Positions 17,580 through 28,678 of a stretch of DNA of 64,000 nucleotides are shown in pieces. Under the pieces are notes generated by a model, which made no database searches, had not been told where the DNA came from, and was given only the letters and a program-made list of their open reading frames with translations. The position numbers were made by a program, and so were the translations under genes. Within the stretch, counting starts at the first letter, position 1. Every line of letters starts with the position of its first letter. This stretch comes from Buchnera aphidicola (Sipha maydis) (lineage in GTDB: Bacteria > Pseudomonadota > Gammaproteobacteria > Enterobacterales > Enterobacteriaceae): positions 398,391 through 462,390 of the forward strand of contig NZ_CP097205.1 of assembly GCF_024029855.1 (NCBI RefSeq). The letters are read 5' to 3'.

Positions 17580-18827
17580 ATGAAAAGAGTTGTAGTTACT
17601 GGTTTGGGAGTATTATCTAATATAGGAAAAAACAAAAAAACTGTTTTAAAATCTTTAAAAAATGGACGATCAGGAATTATTTTTTCAGAAGAAATGCAAA
17701 AAATAGGAATGAAAAGTAATGTTTGGGGTAAAATAAATTTTAATTATCAAAAGATTCTACAAAAAAAAATATTTAAATATATGAATACGGAAACTATGTA
17801 TGCATATTTTGCTATGAAAAATGCTTTAAAAGATTCTCGATTAAAAAAAAATGAATATCAAGAAAATGAAAAAGTTGGGATAATTGTCGGAACAGGTTTT
17901 TGTTCTGCAAGAAACAATTTTTTAGAATTTAAAAAAAATATTTTTTATAAAAAAAATATTTTTGATGAAAATTTTGATAATTTAGATATTTATTATTTAT
18001 TTAAAGTTATGAATTCTAGTGTTTCTGCTTGTTTATCTACTTGTTTTAAAATTCATGGATTAAGTTATTCGATTAGTTCAGCTTGTGCAACATCAGCTAA
18101 TTGTGTTGGTCATGCATATGAATTAATTAAATCTGGGCAACAAGATATAATTTTTGCCGGAGGATCAGAAGCATTGACATTAGATACTGCTTATTCTTTT
18201 GATCTGATTAATGCTCTTTCAAGTAAATATAATAATTTTCCAAAGAATGCTTCTCGTGTTTATGATATGAATCGTGATGGATTTGTTATATCTGAAGGGA
18301 GTGGAATAATTGTTTTAGAAGAATTAGATTCTGCTTTATTAAGAAAAGCGCATATTTATGGAGAAATTATATCATATAGTTCTAATTCTAATGGAAGTAG
18401 TATGTTTTTTCCTTCGGAAAAAGGAATAATTAGATGTATTAAAAATGCTATTGGTTCGAAATTTATGAAAATAGATTGTATTAATGTGCATGCAACTTCT
18501 ACAAAAATCGGAGATATTATCGAATTAAATGCTATAAAAAAAGTTTTTAGAAATAAATATTTACCTTTAATTTCATCAACAAAATCTATGACAGGCCATT
18601 CTTTAGGAGCTTCTGGATCACATGAAATAATTTTTTTGTTATTAATGTTAGAAAATAATTTTATTGCTCCAAGCATTAATATAGAAAATTTAGATCCAAA
18701 AATTAAAGATATTAAAATTATAACTCAATATTACAAAATTTTTTTAAAAACAGTTATGTTAATTAGTTTAGGATTTGGAGGTGTTAATACTGTTTTGATT
18801 TTTAAAAAATTTAAAAATAAAAAATGA
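17580..18827 (+). CDS. fabB: 3-oxoacyl-[acyl-carrier-protein] synthase I (FabB)
   Basis: Elongating condensing enzyme of type II fatty acid synthesis, extending acyl-ACP with malonyl-ACP. I start it at the ATG at 17580 (MKRVVVTGLGVLSN), which matches E. coli FabB residue 1 and gives 415 aa (E. coli 406); a GTG/ATG further upstream adds 18 unmatched residues. The catalytic triad is visible: Cys169 in SSACATSAN, His in VHATSTKIGD and His in KSMTGHSLGASG. The C-terminal GFGGVNTVLIF is normal. No other fab gene is in the window, so the extent of the pathway cannot be judged. Confidence 0.96.
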   Translation: MKRVVVTGLGVLSNIGKNKKTVLKSLKNGRSGIIFSEEMQKIGMKSNVWGKINFNYQKILQKKIFKYMNTETMYAYFAMKNALKDSRLKKNEYQENEKVGIIVGTGFCSARNNFLEFKKNIFYKKNIFDENFDNLDIYYLFKVMNSSVSACLSTCFKIHGLSYSISSACATSANCVGHAYELIKSGQQDIIFAGGSEALTLDTAYSFDLINALSSKYNNFPKNASRVYDMNRDGFVISEGSGIIVLEELDSALLRKAHIYGEIISYSSNSNGSSMFFPSEKGIIRCIKNAIGSKFMKIDCINVHATSTKIGDIIELNAIKKVFRNKYLPLISSTKSMTGHSLGASGSHEIIFLLLMLENNFIAPSINIENLDPKIKDIKIITQYYKIFLKTVMLISLGFGGVNTVLIFKKFKNKK

Positions 18828-18914
18828 TTTTTTTTAAAAAATATAATTATTAAAATAAGTTAATATATAATATTATAATGTTTTTTATTTTTTAATTAAA
18901 GGTGAATTTATTTT

Positions 18915-19871
18915 ATGAATCAATTAGAGCAATTAAAAAATTATACAAAAGTTGTTGTAGATAGTGGCGACATTAATAATATAGAAAAATATAAACCACA
19001 TGATGCAACAACAAATCCTTCTTTAATTTTAAAAGTCATAAAAATGCCAGAGTATCAATATTTATTAAAAGATGCGATAAATTATGCACATAAAAAGGGA
19101 GGAAATAAAACACAAAAGATCATTAATGCTACAGATAAAATTATTGTCAGTATTGGAATAGAAATTTTAAAGAAAATACCTGGATTTATATCTAGTGAAG
19201 TAGATTCAAGATTATCTTTTAATACTGAAGAAAGCATTTTAAAAGCTCATAAAATTATTGAGATGTATGAACAAGAATATGGAATTCCAAGATCGAAAAT
19301 ATTAATAAAGTTAGCATCAACATGGGAATGTATAAAAGCTGCACAGTTTTTAGAAAAAGATAATATTAAATGTAATTTAACTTTGTTATTTTCATTTGCT
19401 CAAGCTCGAGCTTGTGCAGAATCTAATGTTTTTTTAATATCTCCTTTTGTAGGAAGAATATATGATTGGTATAAATCTAAATATCCAGAAATTATATATA
19501 ATTCTTCAAATGATCCAGGAGTAAAATCTGTTAAAAAAATTTATGAATATTATAAAAAATATTCTTATAATACAATTATTATGGGAGCAAGTTTTAGAAA
19601 TGTTGATCAAATTTTAGAGTTATCAGGATGTGATCGTTTAACTATTTCTCCTGAATTATTAGGTTTTTTGCAATGCAATACTAAAAAAATTTTTTGTAAA
19701 TTAAAAAAACCGAACAAGAAATATCAACATCCAAAACATCGACTATCTGAATCAGAATTTAGATGGTTACATAACCAAGATGCTATGGCTGTTGAAAAAT
19801 TATCTGAAGGAATACGGCAATTTAGTCTTGATCAAGATATATTAGAAAAAATTGTATTAAAAAATTTTTAA
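18915..19871 (+). CDS. talA: Transaldolase A
   Basis: Moves a three-carbon dihydroxyacetone unit between sugar phosphates in the non-oxidative pentose phosphate pathway. It is 318 aa (E. coli TalA 316, TalB 317). The Schiff-base lysine is K132 in [10 protein letters not shown], with DATTNPSL (30-37), [21 protein letters not shown] and [11 protein letters not shown] present. It precedes tktB by 71 bases, the talA-tktB arrangement of E. coli, so the paralogue assignment rests on synteny. Confidence 0.96.
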   Translation: MNQLEQLKNYTKVVVDSGDINNIEKYKPHDATTNPSLILKVIKMPEYQYLLKDAINYAHKKGGNKTQKIINATDKIIVSIGIEILKKIPGFISSEVDSRLSFNTEESILKAHKIIEMYEQEYGIPRSKILIKLASTWECIKAAQFLEKDNIKCNLTLLFSFAQARACAESNVFLISPFVGRIYDWYKSKYPEIIYNSSNDPGVKSVKKIYEYYKKYSYNTIIMGASFRNVDQILELSGCDRLTISPELLGFLQCNTKKIFCKLKKPNKKYQHPKHRLSESEFRWLHNQDAMAVEKLSEGIRQFSLDQDILEKIVLKNF

Positions 19872-19891
19872 TTTTTTAAGAAAATAATTTA

Positions 19892-19913
19892 TTTTTTTTT
19901 TTTTTTTTTTTTT
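19892..19913. repeat. 22-base T homopolymer between talA and tktB
   Basis: An uninterrupted run of 22 T lies 21 bases after the talA stop and shortly before the tktB ribosome binding site. It has no hairpin before it, so it is not a typical terminator. Confidence 0.8.
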
Positions 19914-19942
19914 AAATTTATTATTTGATAATAGGAGAAAAA

Positions 19943-21943
19943 ATGTTTTTGAAAAAAAATTTATCTAATGCTATTCGTGCATTAAGTATGGATGCAGTAC
20001 AATTAGCTAATTCTGGACATCCAGGAACACCAATGGGAATGGCAGATATTGCAGAAGTTTTATGGCGTTATTTTTTAAAACATAATCCTAAAAATCCATT
20101 TTGGGATAATAGAGATCGTTTTATTTTATCTAACGGTCATGCATCTATGCTTTTATATAGTTTATTACATTTAACAGGATATGATGTAAAAATTTCTGAT
20201 TTAAAAAATTTTAGAAAATTACATTCGAAAACTCCAGGTCATCCTGAAATAGGATATACTCCAGGTATAGAAACTACGACAGGTCCTTTAGGACAAGGTA
20301 TTGCAATATCTGTAGGAATGGCTATAGCAGAAAGAACTTTAGGTTTGTATTTTAATAAACCGAATTATAAAGTGGTTGATCATTATACTTGGGTATTTGC
20401 TGGTGATGGTTGCTTAATGGAAGGAATTTCGCATGAAGTTTGTTCTTTAGCTGGAACTTTAAAATTAGGGAAGTTAGTTCTTTTTTATGATAGAAATAAT
20501 ATTTCAATAGATGGAAAATTAGATGACTGGTTTTCTGAAGATGTTAAAAAAAGATTTGAATCATACAATTGGTATGTCATTGATAACATAGATGGGCATA
20601 ATCAAGATTCTATTTTTGATGCAATTAATCAAGCTAAAAAAATAAAAAATAAACCAGTAATTATAATTTGTAACACAATAATTGGTTTTGGATCACCTAA
20701 TAAATCTGGCACAGCTGATGCTCATGGAGCTCCTTTAGGCGAGGAAGAAGTTTTATTATCGAAAAAAAATTTAAATTGGAAATATAAAAAATTTGAAATA
20801 CCAGATTATATTTATAAAGAATGGAATGCTGAAAAAAAAGGAAAAAAATTAGAGCAGTCTTGGAATATTATGTTCGAAAAATATAAAAAGAAATATCCAA
20901 AATTAGCCAATGAATATAAACGTCGTATGAAAAAATCTCTTCCGAAAAATTGGAAAGAAATTATTGATAATTTAGTTAAAAAATTGAAATTATGTAAAGA
21001 AGATATATCTACTAGACAAGCTTCAAAAAATATTATTGAATATTTTGGTCCTTATCTTTTAGAATTAATTGGTGGATCTGCTGATCTTGCTCCAAGTAAT
21101 TTAACTAAATGGTCTGGTTCAAAATCAATTAATAAATATTTTTCTGGAAACTATATTCATTATGGTGTGCGAGAGTTTGGAATGACAGCTATCGCAAATG
21201 GAATTTCACAACATGGCGGCTTGATTCCTTATACAGCAACTTTTTTAATATTTTTAGAATATGCACGCAATGCAGTAAGAATGTCTGCTTTAATGAAAAC
21301 ACAACAAATTTTAATATATACACATGATTCAATTGGTTTAGGTGAAGACGGTCCAACTCATCAACCAATAGAGCAATTAATGAATTTAAGATCTACTCCA
21401 AATATGAGTGTTTGGAGACCATCTGATTATTTAGAAACTTTGTTTTCTTGGAAACATGCCATAGAAAGAAAAAATGGTCCAACAGCTTTAATTCTATCTA
21501 GACAAAATTTAAGTTTTATTGAAAGAGATAATATGCAAATTAAAAATATTAAAAAAGGAGGGTATATATTAATTGATAGTTCTAAAAAATTAGATATTAT
21601 TTTAATATCTACTGGTTCAGAGTTACATTTAGCTGTTTTATCTGCGGAAAAATTGATAAAATTAGGATATTCTGTGCGTGTCGTATCTTTACCTTCAACA
21701 GATGTTTTTGATAATCAAGATTCAGATTATAAAGAATATGTTTTGCCTGAAAAAATAAAAAATAGAATTGTTATTGAAGCAAGTTTTTCAGATTATTGGC
21801 ATAAATATATTGGTTTAGATGGTATGATTATTGGAATGAAAAATTTCGGAGAATCTGCTCCTGCGAATGATTTATTTAAAAAATTTGGATTTACTGTCTC
21901 TAATATTGTTAAAAAATCTATCTCTTTAATTAACAAAAAATAA
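19943..21943 (+). CDS. tktB: Transketolase
   Basis: Thiamine-diphosphate enzyme that transfers two-carbon ketol units in the pentose phosphate pathway, feeding ribose-5-phosphate and erythrose-4-phosphate supply. I start it at ATG 19943 (after AGGAGAAAAA), giving 666 aa (E. coli TktB 667); a TTG at 19925 is unlikely. The N-terminal [20 protein letters not shown], the thiamine-binding [38 protein letters not shown] and [11 protein letters not shown] blocks are all intact. The symbol tktB follows from the talA neighbour. Erythrose-4-phosphate made here would feed AroH. Confidence 0.97.
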   Translation: MFLKKNLSNAIRALSMDAVQLANSGHPGTPMGMADIAEVLWRYFLKHNPKNPFWDNRDRFILSNGHASMLLYSLLHLTGYDVKISDLKNFRKLHSKTPGHPEIGYTPGIETTTGPLGQGIAISVGMAIAERTLGLYFNKPNYKVVDHYTWVFAGDGCLMEGISHEVCSLAGTLKLGKLVLFYDRNNISIDGKLDDWFSEDVKKRFESYNWYVIDNIDGHNQDSIFDAINQAKKIKNKPVIIICNTIIGFGSPNKSGTADAHGAPLGEEEVLLSKKNLNWKYKKFEIPDYIYKEWNAEKKGKKLEQSWNIMFEKYKKKYPKLANEYKRRMKKSLPKNWKEIIDNLVKKLKLCKEDISTRQASKNIIEYFGPYLLELIGGSADLAPSNLTKWSGSKSINKYFSGNYIHYGVREFGMTAIANGISQHGGLIPYTATFLIFLEYARNAVRMSALMKTQQILIYTHDSIGLGEDGPTHQPIEQLMNLRSTPNMSVWRPSDYLETLFSWKHAIERKNGPTALILSRQNLSFIERDNMQIKNIKKGGYILIDSSKKLDIILISTGSELHLAVLSAEKLIKLGYSVRVVSLPSTDVFDNQDSDYKEYVLPEKIKNRIVIEASFSDYWHKYIGLDGMIIGMKNFGESAPANDLFKKFGFTVSNIVKKSISLINKK

Positions 21944-21989
21944 TTTTTAATTCAAAATAATATATAAAAAATTTTTATGTCAGGAAGTT

Positions 21990-23120
21990 ATGCTTAATTC
22001 TATTATTAATTTAAGTAAAGAGTTAATTAAAATTCCTTCTATTAGTCCTCTTGATTTAGGTTGTCAAGAGATTTTAGCTCAAAAATTAAAAAAAATTGGT
22101 TTTATTATAGAAAATATTAAAATTAATCGAACCAGTAATTTATGGGCATATAAAGGACATGGAAAGACTTTGACTTTCGTTGGTCATACTGATGTTGTCC
22201 CAGCTGGAAATATTAAAAAATGGAAAATTCATCCATTTCAACCTATAGTAATTAATGATTATTTGTTTGGTCGAGGTTCTGCAGATATGAAAGGATCTAT
22301 TTCTGCAATGATTTGTGCTACGGAAAATTTTCTTAAAAAATATAATTTTCATAAAGGAAGAATTTCTTTTTTATTGACTTCTGATGAAGAATCTCGTGCT
22401 TGTGATGGCACAAAAAAGATTGTTCAAATTTTAAAAAAAAGAAAAGAAAAAATAAATTATTGTTTAGTAGGTGAACCAACTAGTAATAAAATTTTAGGTG
22501 ATTGTATAAAAAATGGGAGAAGAGGATCTCTAAGTGCTGTAATTACTATATATGGAATTCAAGGACATATTGCGTATCCTAATTTGGCAGAAAATCCTAT
22601 TCATAAATCTATTGTTTTTATTAAAAAATTAATTAATTTAGAGTTAGATCGTGGAAATGATTATTTTAAACCTAGTTGTTTGCAAATTTTTTTTATTTCT
22701 TCTGGAAAGTTAAATATTACAAATATGATTCCTGATTCTATTAAAATTGGTTTAAATATTAGATATACTCCTGAAATCAAGAAAAAAAATATTGTTTTAA
22801 AAATTGAAGAAATGTTAAAAAAAAATAGTTTAAAAAATAAAATATCTTGGTTTTTTTCAGGTGATCCTTTTCTTACTAGTTCAGGAAAATTATTACAAGT
22901 TACAAAATCTTCTATTCAAAAGATTTTAAAAATCTCGCCTTATTTATCTACTTCTGGAGGCACTTCAGATGGTCGTTTTTTTCCTTTATTAAAATCAGAA
23001 ATTATAGAATTAGGACCAGTAAATAAAACAATACATAAAATAAATGAATGTGTAAAAGTTCAAGATTTATATTTATTAAGTAAAATATATGAAAATATTT
23101 TAAAAAAACTATTTTTATAA
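21990..23120 (+). CDS. dapE: Succinyl-diaminopimelate desuccinylase
   Basis: Zinc hydrolase of the lysine/diaminopimelate pathway that removes succinate from N-succinyl-L,L-diaminopimelate. It is 376 aa (E. coli 375). Metal and catalytic residues are visible in VGHTDVVPAG, FGRGSADMKGS, TSDEESRACDGT, LVGEPTS and the C-terminal GPVNKTIHKINE. It works in the same pathway as dapA, which converges on it. A strong shared hairpin separates the two. Confidence 0.97.
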   Translation: MLNSIINLSKELIKIPSISPLDLGCQEILAQKLKKIGFIIENIKINRTSNLWAYKGHGKTLTFVGHTDVVPAGNIKKWKIHPFQPIVINDYLFGRGSADMKGSISAMICATENFLKKYNFHKGRISFLLTSDEESRACDGTKKIVQILKKRKEKINYCLVGEPTSNKILGDCIKNGRRGSLSAVITIYGIQGHIAYPNLAENPIHKSIVFIKKLINLELDRGNDYFKPSCLQIFFISSGKLNITNMIPDSIKIGLNIRYTPEIKKKNIVLKIEEMLKKNSLKNKISWFFSGDPFLTSSGKLLQVTKSSIQKILKISPYLSTSGGTSDGRFFPLLKSEIIELGPVNKTIHKINECVKVQDLYLLSKIYENILKKLFL

Positions 23121-23128
23121 ATAATTTA

Positions 23129-23161
23129 TTGAAATATATTTCAAAGAGAAATATATTTCAA
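23129..23161. terminator. Bidirectional hairpin between dapE and dapA
   Basis: A perfect 14-bp stem (23129-23142 with 23148-23161, TTGAAATATATTTC/GAAATATATTTCAA) with a 5-base loop lies directly between the two converging stop codons. T-rich sequence follows on the plus strand. Confidence 0.75.
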
Positions 23162-23199
23162 TTTTTTTCTTTATTTTGTAAAAATGAAAATTTTTTTTA

Positions 23200-24120
23200 T
23201 TATTTTTTTTTAAAAAGATTAAAAATATTATTTTTTTTAGTAGTGTAAATCTTCTTTTTTTTCAACTCTGTAGAAATAATTTTTCTTAATTTTTTTGATG
23301 GTTGTGTCATAGGTAATCTTAACGTATTATATTTAATTAAACCTAATTTGTAAGCAGCCCATTTAATTGGAATGGGATTAGATTCCAAGAATAAAATATT
23401 ATGTAATTTAATTAATTTTTTATTTATTTTACGTGCTTGAGAAAAATCTCCAGATAGAGATAATTGACATATTTTTGACATTTCTTTCGCAGCGATATTT
23501 GCAGTCACTGAAATGATTCCATTCCCTCCAAGTTGCATAAAATCAAGACTAGTACTATCATCACCGCTAAAAATCAAAAAATTTTTGTCTACTAAGTATT
23601 TTATTTGATTTAATCTAGATAAATTTCCACTTGCTTCTTTAATTCCAATAATATTTTTTAATTTAGATAATTTATAAATTGTTTGTGGTAATAGATCACA
23701 TCCTGTTCGAGATGGAACGTTATATAAAATTTGAGGAATATTAGTGTTTTCAGATATTGTTTTAAAATGTTGATATAATCCTTCTTGTGAAGGTTTATTA
23801 TAATATGGAGTAACACTTAAACATGCTGAAATTCCACTTTTTTCGAATTTTTGAGTTAAAAGAACAGCTTCTTTAGTTGAATTTGCTCCTGTTCCAGCAA
23901 TGATAGGTATTTTGTTTTGTGATAATTTTATTGTTAATAAGACTAATTTTATATGTTCTTGATGAGTAAAAGTAGATGATTCTCCTGTTGTTCCTAAAGA
24001 AACTATTGCTTTTGTTTGATTATAAATATGATAATTTATAATATTTCTTAAACTTTTTAAACAAATTTTTTCTTTTTTATTCATAGGAGTAATTAATGCA
24101 ACAATATTTCCTTTAAACAT
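23200..24120 (-). CDS. dapA: 4-hydroxy-tetrahydrodipicolinate synthase
   Basis: Condenses pyruvate with aspartate semialdehyde, the first committed step to lysine and diaminopimelate. The start at 24120 ([13 protein letters not shown]) puts every catalytic residue at the E. coli number: Y133 in [10 protein letters not shown] and the Schiff-base K161 in [10 protein letters not shown], with GTTGEST at 43-49. An ATG four codons upstream (24132) is possible, but its GGA may act as the ribosome binding site. The protein is 306 aa against 292 in E. coli; the extra length is a Lys-rich tail ([12 protein letters not shown] onward) of no known role. Confidence 0.96.
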   Translation of the reverse strand: MFKGNIVALITPMNKKEKICLKSLRNIINYHIYNQTKAIVSLGTTGESSTFTHQEHIKLVLLTIKLSQNKIPIIAGTGANSTKEAVLLTQKFEKSGISACLSVTPYYNKPSQEGLYQHFKTISENTNIPQILYNVPSRTGCDLLPQTIYKLSKLKNIIGIKEASGNLSRLNQIKYLVDKNFLIFSGDDSTSLDFMQLGGNGIISVTANIAAKEMSKICQLSLSGDFSQARKINKKLIKLHNILFLESNPIPIKWAAYKLGLIKYNTLRLPMTQPSKKLRKIISTELKKKKIYTTKKNNIFNLFKKK

Positions 24121-24366
24121 TTTTTTTTCCATAATAATTTTAAATATAAATTTAATGATAAAATTAATAAATTTTAAAAAAAAATTACTTTTTATTAAAA
24201 TACAATGTTATATTTATATGACATAAATTTTATTGCAACAAGATATTAGAATATTTTTTTACAACAAATAATAAAAAAGATAATTTTTAAAAGATTTTTA
24301 AAATTTGAATAATAATAATTTTTAATATTTTATATATTTGATTTTTAATCAATCGTTTGTATTAAT

Positions 24367-25431
24367 TTATTTTTTTAAACATTGAGCTTTAAATCGTAGT
24401 ATATGATCCATAATTACAATAGCAATCATGGATTCTGTAATAGGAACAGCTCGTATTCCTACGCATGGATCATGTCTTCCTTTTGTAATAATATTTATAG
24501 GTTTATTATTTATATCGATTCCTTGTGCTGGTATACGTATACTCGAAGTAGGTTTAAACGCACTTTTAACAATGATATCTTGTCCGTTGCTAATACCTCC
24601 TATTATTCCACCATCCCGGTTACTTAAATATCCTGTAGAGTTCATTTCATCTCTATGTTGACTTCCACGTTTTTGTATAACAGAAAATCCATCTCCTATT
24701 TCTACTCCTTTTACTGCATTAATACTCATTATTGCATATGCGATTTCTGCATCTAGTTTATCAAAAACTGGTTCTCCTAAACCACAAGGAACATTTTTTA
24801 TTATTGTAGTGATTTCTGCTCCTATAGAATCTCCATTTTTTTTAATTTTTCTGATTAAAGAATCTATTTTTTGTATTTTATTTTTGTCTGGACAAAAAAA
24901 ATCATTTTTTTCTATTTCTTTTAAAGAAATTAAAGGAATTTTTATATTACCAATTTGTGATAAATATCCTTGAATAATAATTTTGTAGTTTTCTTTTAAA
25001 TATTTTTTTGCAATCGCTCCTGCTGCTACCCGCATAGCTGTTTCTCGCGCAGATGCTCTTCCTCCTCCCCTATAATCTCTGATTCCATATTTTTTTTGAT
25101 AAGTATAATCAGCATGACCTGGTCGAAAAGAATCTTTAATATTTTTATAATCTTGTGATCGATGATCTGTATTTTTAATAATTAATCCAATACTTGTGCC
25201 AGTGGTTTTATTTTTAAAAACTCCTGATAATATTTTAACAGTGTCTTTTTCTCTTCTTTGAGTAGTATATTTATTTTTTCCTGGTCGTCGTCTATCTAAT
25301 TCTTTTTGAATATCTGATTGAAGAATGTTCATTCCTGGAGGCATTCCATCAATAATACATCCTATTGATTTTCCATGGGATTCACCAAAAGTAGTTACTA
25401 TAAATATTTTTCCAATTGAATTTCCTGACAT
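24367..25431 (-). CDS. aroC: Chorismate synthase
   Basis: Last step of the shikimate pathway, turning EPSP into chorismate with reduced FMN as cofactor. It is 354 aa (E. coli 361). The three family signatures are seen: [18 protein letters not shown] near residue 16, [29 protein letters not shown], and the C-terminal [18 protein letters not shown]. It is transcribed alone and diverges from smrB; prmB, which lies next to it in E. coli, is absent. Chorismate would feed phenylalanine and tryptophan synthesis elsewhere in the genome. Confidence 0.97.
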   Translation of the reverse strand: MSGNSIGKIFIVTTFGESHGKSIGCIIDGMPPGMNILQSDIQKELDRRRPGKNKYTTQRREKDTVKILSGVFKNKTTGTSIGLIIKNTDHRSQDYKNIKDSFRPGHADYTYQKKYGIRDYRGGGRASARETAMRVAAGAIAKKYLKENYKIIIQGYLSQIGNIKIPLISLKEIEKNDFFCPDKNKIQKIDSLIRKIKKNGDSIGAEITTIIKNVPCGLGEPVFDKLDAEIAYAIMSINAVKGVEIGDGFSVIQKRGSQHRDEMNSTGYLSNRDGGIIGGISNGQDIIVKSAFKPTSSIRIPAQGIDINNKPINIITKGRHDPCVGIRAVPITESMIAIVIMDHILRFKAQCLKK

Positions 25432-25677
25432 GTTTTCCTCGATAATAAAATATTTTCAATATTAGTAGAATTTAAAGAAAATTTGAAAATATAAATTTGA
25501 TAAGGTATTATTGTATAAAATTGTTTTTTCAAATTAAGTTTTTCATATATTATATAAAAATTTTTGATCAAAATTTTTTATTTCTAAAAAAAAAAGAAAT
25601 TAAAAAATATAAAAATATTTTTATATATTTATTTTTTTTGAATTTTTATTTAATAAATTTTATTCTGGTTTGTAATA

Positions 25678-26199
25678 ATGAGTAAAAAAAACTTTTTAAG
25701 TTCTAAAGATAAATTTATTTTTAGAAAATTAATTCGTGGAACCAAAGAAATAACACAAGATACTATTTATTATTCTAATAATAATTTATGTTTTTTATCA
25801 TGTAAAATGAAAGAACATAATGAACACTTACATCGTGATTATTTTTCTCATACTCACTCTCGCAATAAATTACACAACAATCCTTTATATTATATAAGAT
25901 ATGATTGTAGTGCAAATAGATTAAAAAAATTAAAAAAGGGTCATTATATTCCAGAAATTTTCTTAGATTTACATGGATTGAATAAGTTTCAAGCTAAAGT
26001 AGAATTAGGAAAACTCATGTATTTTTGTGTTAAAAAAAAAATTAAATGCGTTAATGTTATGCATGGATATGGAAAAAATATATTAAAAGAAAAAATTCCA
26101 TTGTGGTTATCAAGACATCCGAATGTTATTGCTTTACATCAATCTCCAAAAATTTTTGGGAATGATGCAGCTGTTTTAGTGTTAATTGATTTTTCATAA
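25678..26199 (+). CDS. smrB: Smr-domain ribosome-rescue endonuclease SmrB (YfcN)
   Basis: In E. coli SmrB cleaves mRNA between collided ribosomes and so starts ribosome rescue. The protein is 173 aa (E. coli 183). The Smr domain fills the C-terminal half: LDLHGLNKFQAK (DLHG motif near residue 99), VMHGYGKNILKEKIPLWLSRHP (HGxG motif) and the final AVLVLIDF. The N-terminal half is less conserved but keeps RKLIRGTKEITQDT. It diverges from aroC, as in related genomes. Its retention fits a genome with many slippery homopolymers that could stall ribosomes (inference). Confidence 0.9.
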   Translation: MSKKNFLSSKDKFIFRKLIRGTKEITQDTIYYSNNNLCFLSCKMKEHNEHLHRDYFSHTHSRNKLHNNPLYYIRYDCSANRLKKLKKGHYIPEIFLDLHGLNKFQAKVELGKLMYFCVKKKIKCVNVMHGYGKNILKEKIPLWLSRHPNVIALHQSPKIFGNDAAVLVLIDFS

Positions 26200-26463
26200 A
26201 GAATTCTTCAATATTAGATTTTATTTAATTTTTTAAATTTTAAAAATTTTATATAATTTATTTTTTAAATTTATATAAAGAGATTTTTTATTAATAAAAA
26301 AAAGAAATTATACATTTTATAAAAATTTTATAAAATTTTTTATTAAAAAATTTTATGTTTTATAAATTTATATATGTTTTAAAAAAAAATAAAAAAAAAT
26401 AAAATTTTTTTAATAATTTCTTATTTTATAAGTTTATTATTATTTTTTTCAAAAGGTTTATAA

Positions 26464-27363
26464 ATGTTAAATAGTAATAGATTAAGAATAGCGATGCAAA
26501 AATCTGGTCGTTTAAGTCATAATTCTAAAAATTTATTAGTAAATTGTGGGGTTAGAATTAATTTACAAGATAAGAAATTGATTTCTTTTGCTGAAAATAT
26601 GCCAATTGATGTCATTCGCGTGAGAGATGATGATATTCCTGGATTAGTAATGAATAAAATAGTAGATTTAGGAATTGTTGGAGGAAATGTTTTAAAGGAA
26701 AAGATATTAAGTCGTGCATTTAAAAAACAAAAATCTTCTTATAAATTATTACTAGATTTAGATTTTGGATTATGTCGATTATCTTTAGCTTGTCCAAAAG
26801 ATAGTTTTTATAAAGATTTATATTCTTTAAAAAATTTTACTATAGCAACTTCATATCCATATATATTAAAAGAATATTTAGAATCAAAAAATATTAATTT
26901 TAAGTCTTTTACTTTAAAAGGATCCGTAGAAATAGCTCCTAGAGTTGGTTTGTCAGATATGATATGTGATTTAGTATCAACAGGAGCTACATTAGAGGAG
27001 AATAATTTACGTGAGATAAATGTCATTTATAAATCTAATGCGCAAATTATCTCTAGAACTGGAAAATTTTCTTCTATTAAAAAAGAATTAATTCATAAAT
27101 TAATTACACGTATAAAAGGTGTAATTAAAGCAAGAGAATCAAAATATATTATGCTTCATGCTCCAACATCAAAAATTAATCAAGTCGTTTCTTTATTAAA
27201 AGGAGTTGAAACTCCAACTATACTTAAGTTAGCTGGAAACTCAAAAAAAGTAGTTATGCATATGGTAAGTAAAGAAAATTTTTTTTGGGAAACTATGGAA
27301 AATTTAAAAAAATTAGGAGCAACTTCTATATTAGTGTTACCAATTGAAAAAATGATGGAATAA
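26464..27363 (+). CDS. hisG: ATP phosphoribosyltransferase
   Basis: First and normally feedback-regulated step of histidine synthesis, joining PRPP and ATP. It is exactly the E. coli length, 299 aa. The N-terminal [34 protein letters not shown] and the signature [29 protein letters not shown] are present, as is a complete C-terminal ACT-like domain ([19 protein letters not shown]), so histidine inhibition may be retained. It starts the hisGDCBHAFI operon after a 264-base spacer. No His-rich leader peptide is visible upstream. Confidence 0.97.
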   Translation: MLNSNRLRIAMQKSGRLSHNSKNLLVNCGVRINLQDKKLISFAENMPIDVIRVRDDDIPGLVMNKIVDLGIVGGNVLKEKILSRAFKKQKSSYKLLLDLDFGLCRLSLACPKDSFYKDLYSLKNFTIATSYPYILKEYLESKNINFKSFTLKGSVEIAPRVGLSDMICDLVSTGATLEENNLREINVIYKSNAQIISRTGKFSSIKKELIHKLITRIKGVIKARESKYIMLHAPTSKINQVVSLLKGVETPTILKLAGNSKKVVMHMVSKENFFWETMENLKKLGATSILVLPIEKMME

Positions 27364-27370
27364 ATTTTAT

Positions 27371-28672
27371 ATGAAAGTTTTAAATAAAATAATTTTTTGG
27401 AATGATATTTCACATCATCATAAAAAAAATATATTAAAAAGATCTATTTTTAATAAAAAAAAAAATATTGAAAAAGATGTATTAAAGATTGTTCAAGATA
27501 TTTTTTTAAAAAAGGATGCAGCATTGAAATATTATACATCGTTATTAGATAATTTTTTTTTGAAAAATATAAAAATTTCTAAAAAAAAAATATTAAAATC
27601 TGAAAAATATATGAGTAACGAGTTTAAAAAATCTATTTTTCATGCTATTAAAAATATTTCATATTTTCATTCACAACAACGCATAAAAAATCTTGATGTG
27701 GAAGTGCGTCCTGGAATACGATGTGAACAAATTATTAAACCAATAAATTCTGTTGGATTATATATTCCTGGTGGTTTATCTCCCTTATTTTCTACTTTAT
27801 TAATGTTAGCTATACCTGCAAAAATTTCTGGATGTCAAAATATTTCTATTTGTTCTCCTCCGCCAATTTCTAAAAAAATATTATATTTAGCGAAAATATT
27901 TAAGATATATGATATTTATCAAATTGGAGGTGCTCAAGCTATTTCTGCATTAGCTTTTGGAACAGAAAGTGTCAAAAAAGTAGATAAAATTTTTGGTCCT
28001 GGAAATGAATATGTTACTGAAGCTAAAAGACAAGTGAGTTCTTTCTTTAATACTGTTTCTATAGATATGTTAGCTGGACCTTCAGAGTTGTTAATTATTG
28101 CTGATTCATATGCAAATAGTGATTTTATAGCAGCTGATTTATTATCTCAGGCAGAGCATGGAAAAAATTCTCAAGTTTTTTTAGTAACTGATTCTGAATA
28201 TTTAGCTATAAAAGTTTTGAAAAAACTAAAATATTATTTATATACATATAAAAATATTGAGATAATAAAACATTCATTGAAAAAAAGTCATATTATTGTA
28301 ACTAAAAATTTAGAACAATGTGTAAAGATTTCGAATAAATATGCACCTGAACATTTAATTATTAATACGAAAAATTATCGTGAGTTATTGAAAAATATTA
28401 TTAACGCAGGATCTATTTTTTTGGGTCAATGGTCTCCTGAAACTGCAGGTGATTATGCTTCTGGTACTAATCATGTTTTGCCGACTTATGGATTTTCTAA
28501 AAGTTGCTCTGGAATTAGTGTTTCTGATTTTTCTAAAAAAATTACTGTACAAGAGCTTACAAAAAAAGGATTTTATGATTTGTCTTCTGTGTTACAGAAT
28601 TTATCTTGTGAAGAAGGTATGTTAGCTCATAAGAATGCTGTAGATGTGCGATTATCTTTATTAAAGGAATAA
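27371..28672 (+). CDS. hisD: Histidinol dehydrogenase
   Basis: Carries out the last two oxidations from histidinol to histidine with NAD+. It is 433 aa (E. coli 434). The family signature is intact in IDMLAGPSELLIIADSYAN onward to DLLSQAEHG, with VGLYIPGGLSPLFSTLLM, GGAQAISALAFGTESVKKVDKI, FGPGN and APEHL. It begins 7 bases after hisG. The N-terminus contains an 11-base A run yet stays in frame. Confidence 0.97.
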   Translation: MKVLNKIIFWNDISHHHKKNILKRSIFNKKKNIEKDVLKIVQDIFLKKDAALKYYTSLLDNFFLKNIKISKKKILKSEKYMSNEFKKSIFHAIKNISYFHSQQRIKNLDVEVRPGIRCEQIIKPINSVGLYIPGGLSPLFSTLLMLAIPAKISGCQNISICSPPPISKKILYLAKIFKIYDIYQIGGAQAISALAFGTESVKKVDKIFGPGNEYVTEAKRQVSSFFNTVSIDMLAGPSELLIIADSYANSDFIAADLLSQAEHGKNSQVFLVTDSEYLAIKVLKKLKYYLYTYKNIEIIKHSLKKSHIIVTKNLEQCVKISNKYAPEHLIINTKNYRELLKNIINAGSIFLGQWSPETAGDYASGTNHVLPTYGFSKSCSGISVSDFSKKITVQELTKKGFYDLSSVLQNLSCEEGMLAHKNAVDVRLSLLKE

Positions 28673-28678
28673 ATTACG

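Noticed and set aside
24403-24661. Two plus-strand frames of about 75 codons near the 3' end of aroC
   Set aside because: Both are antisense to well-conserved chorismate synthase sequence, with no start signals or family similarity.
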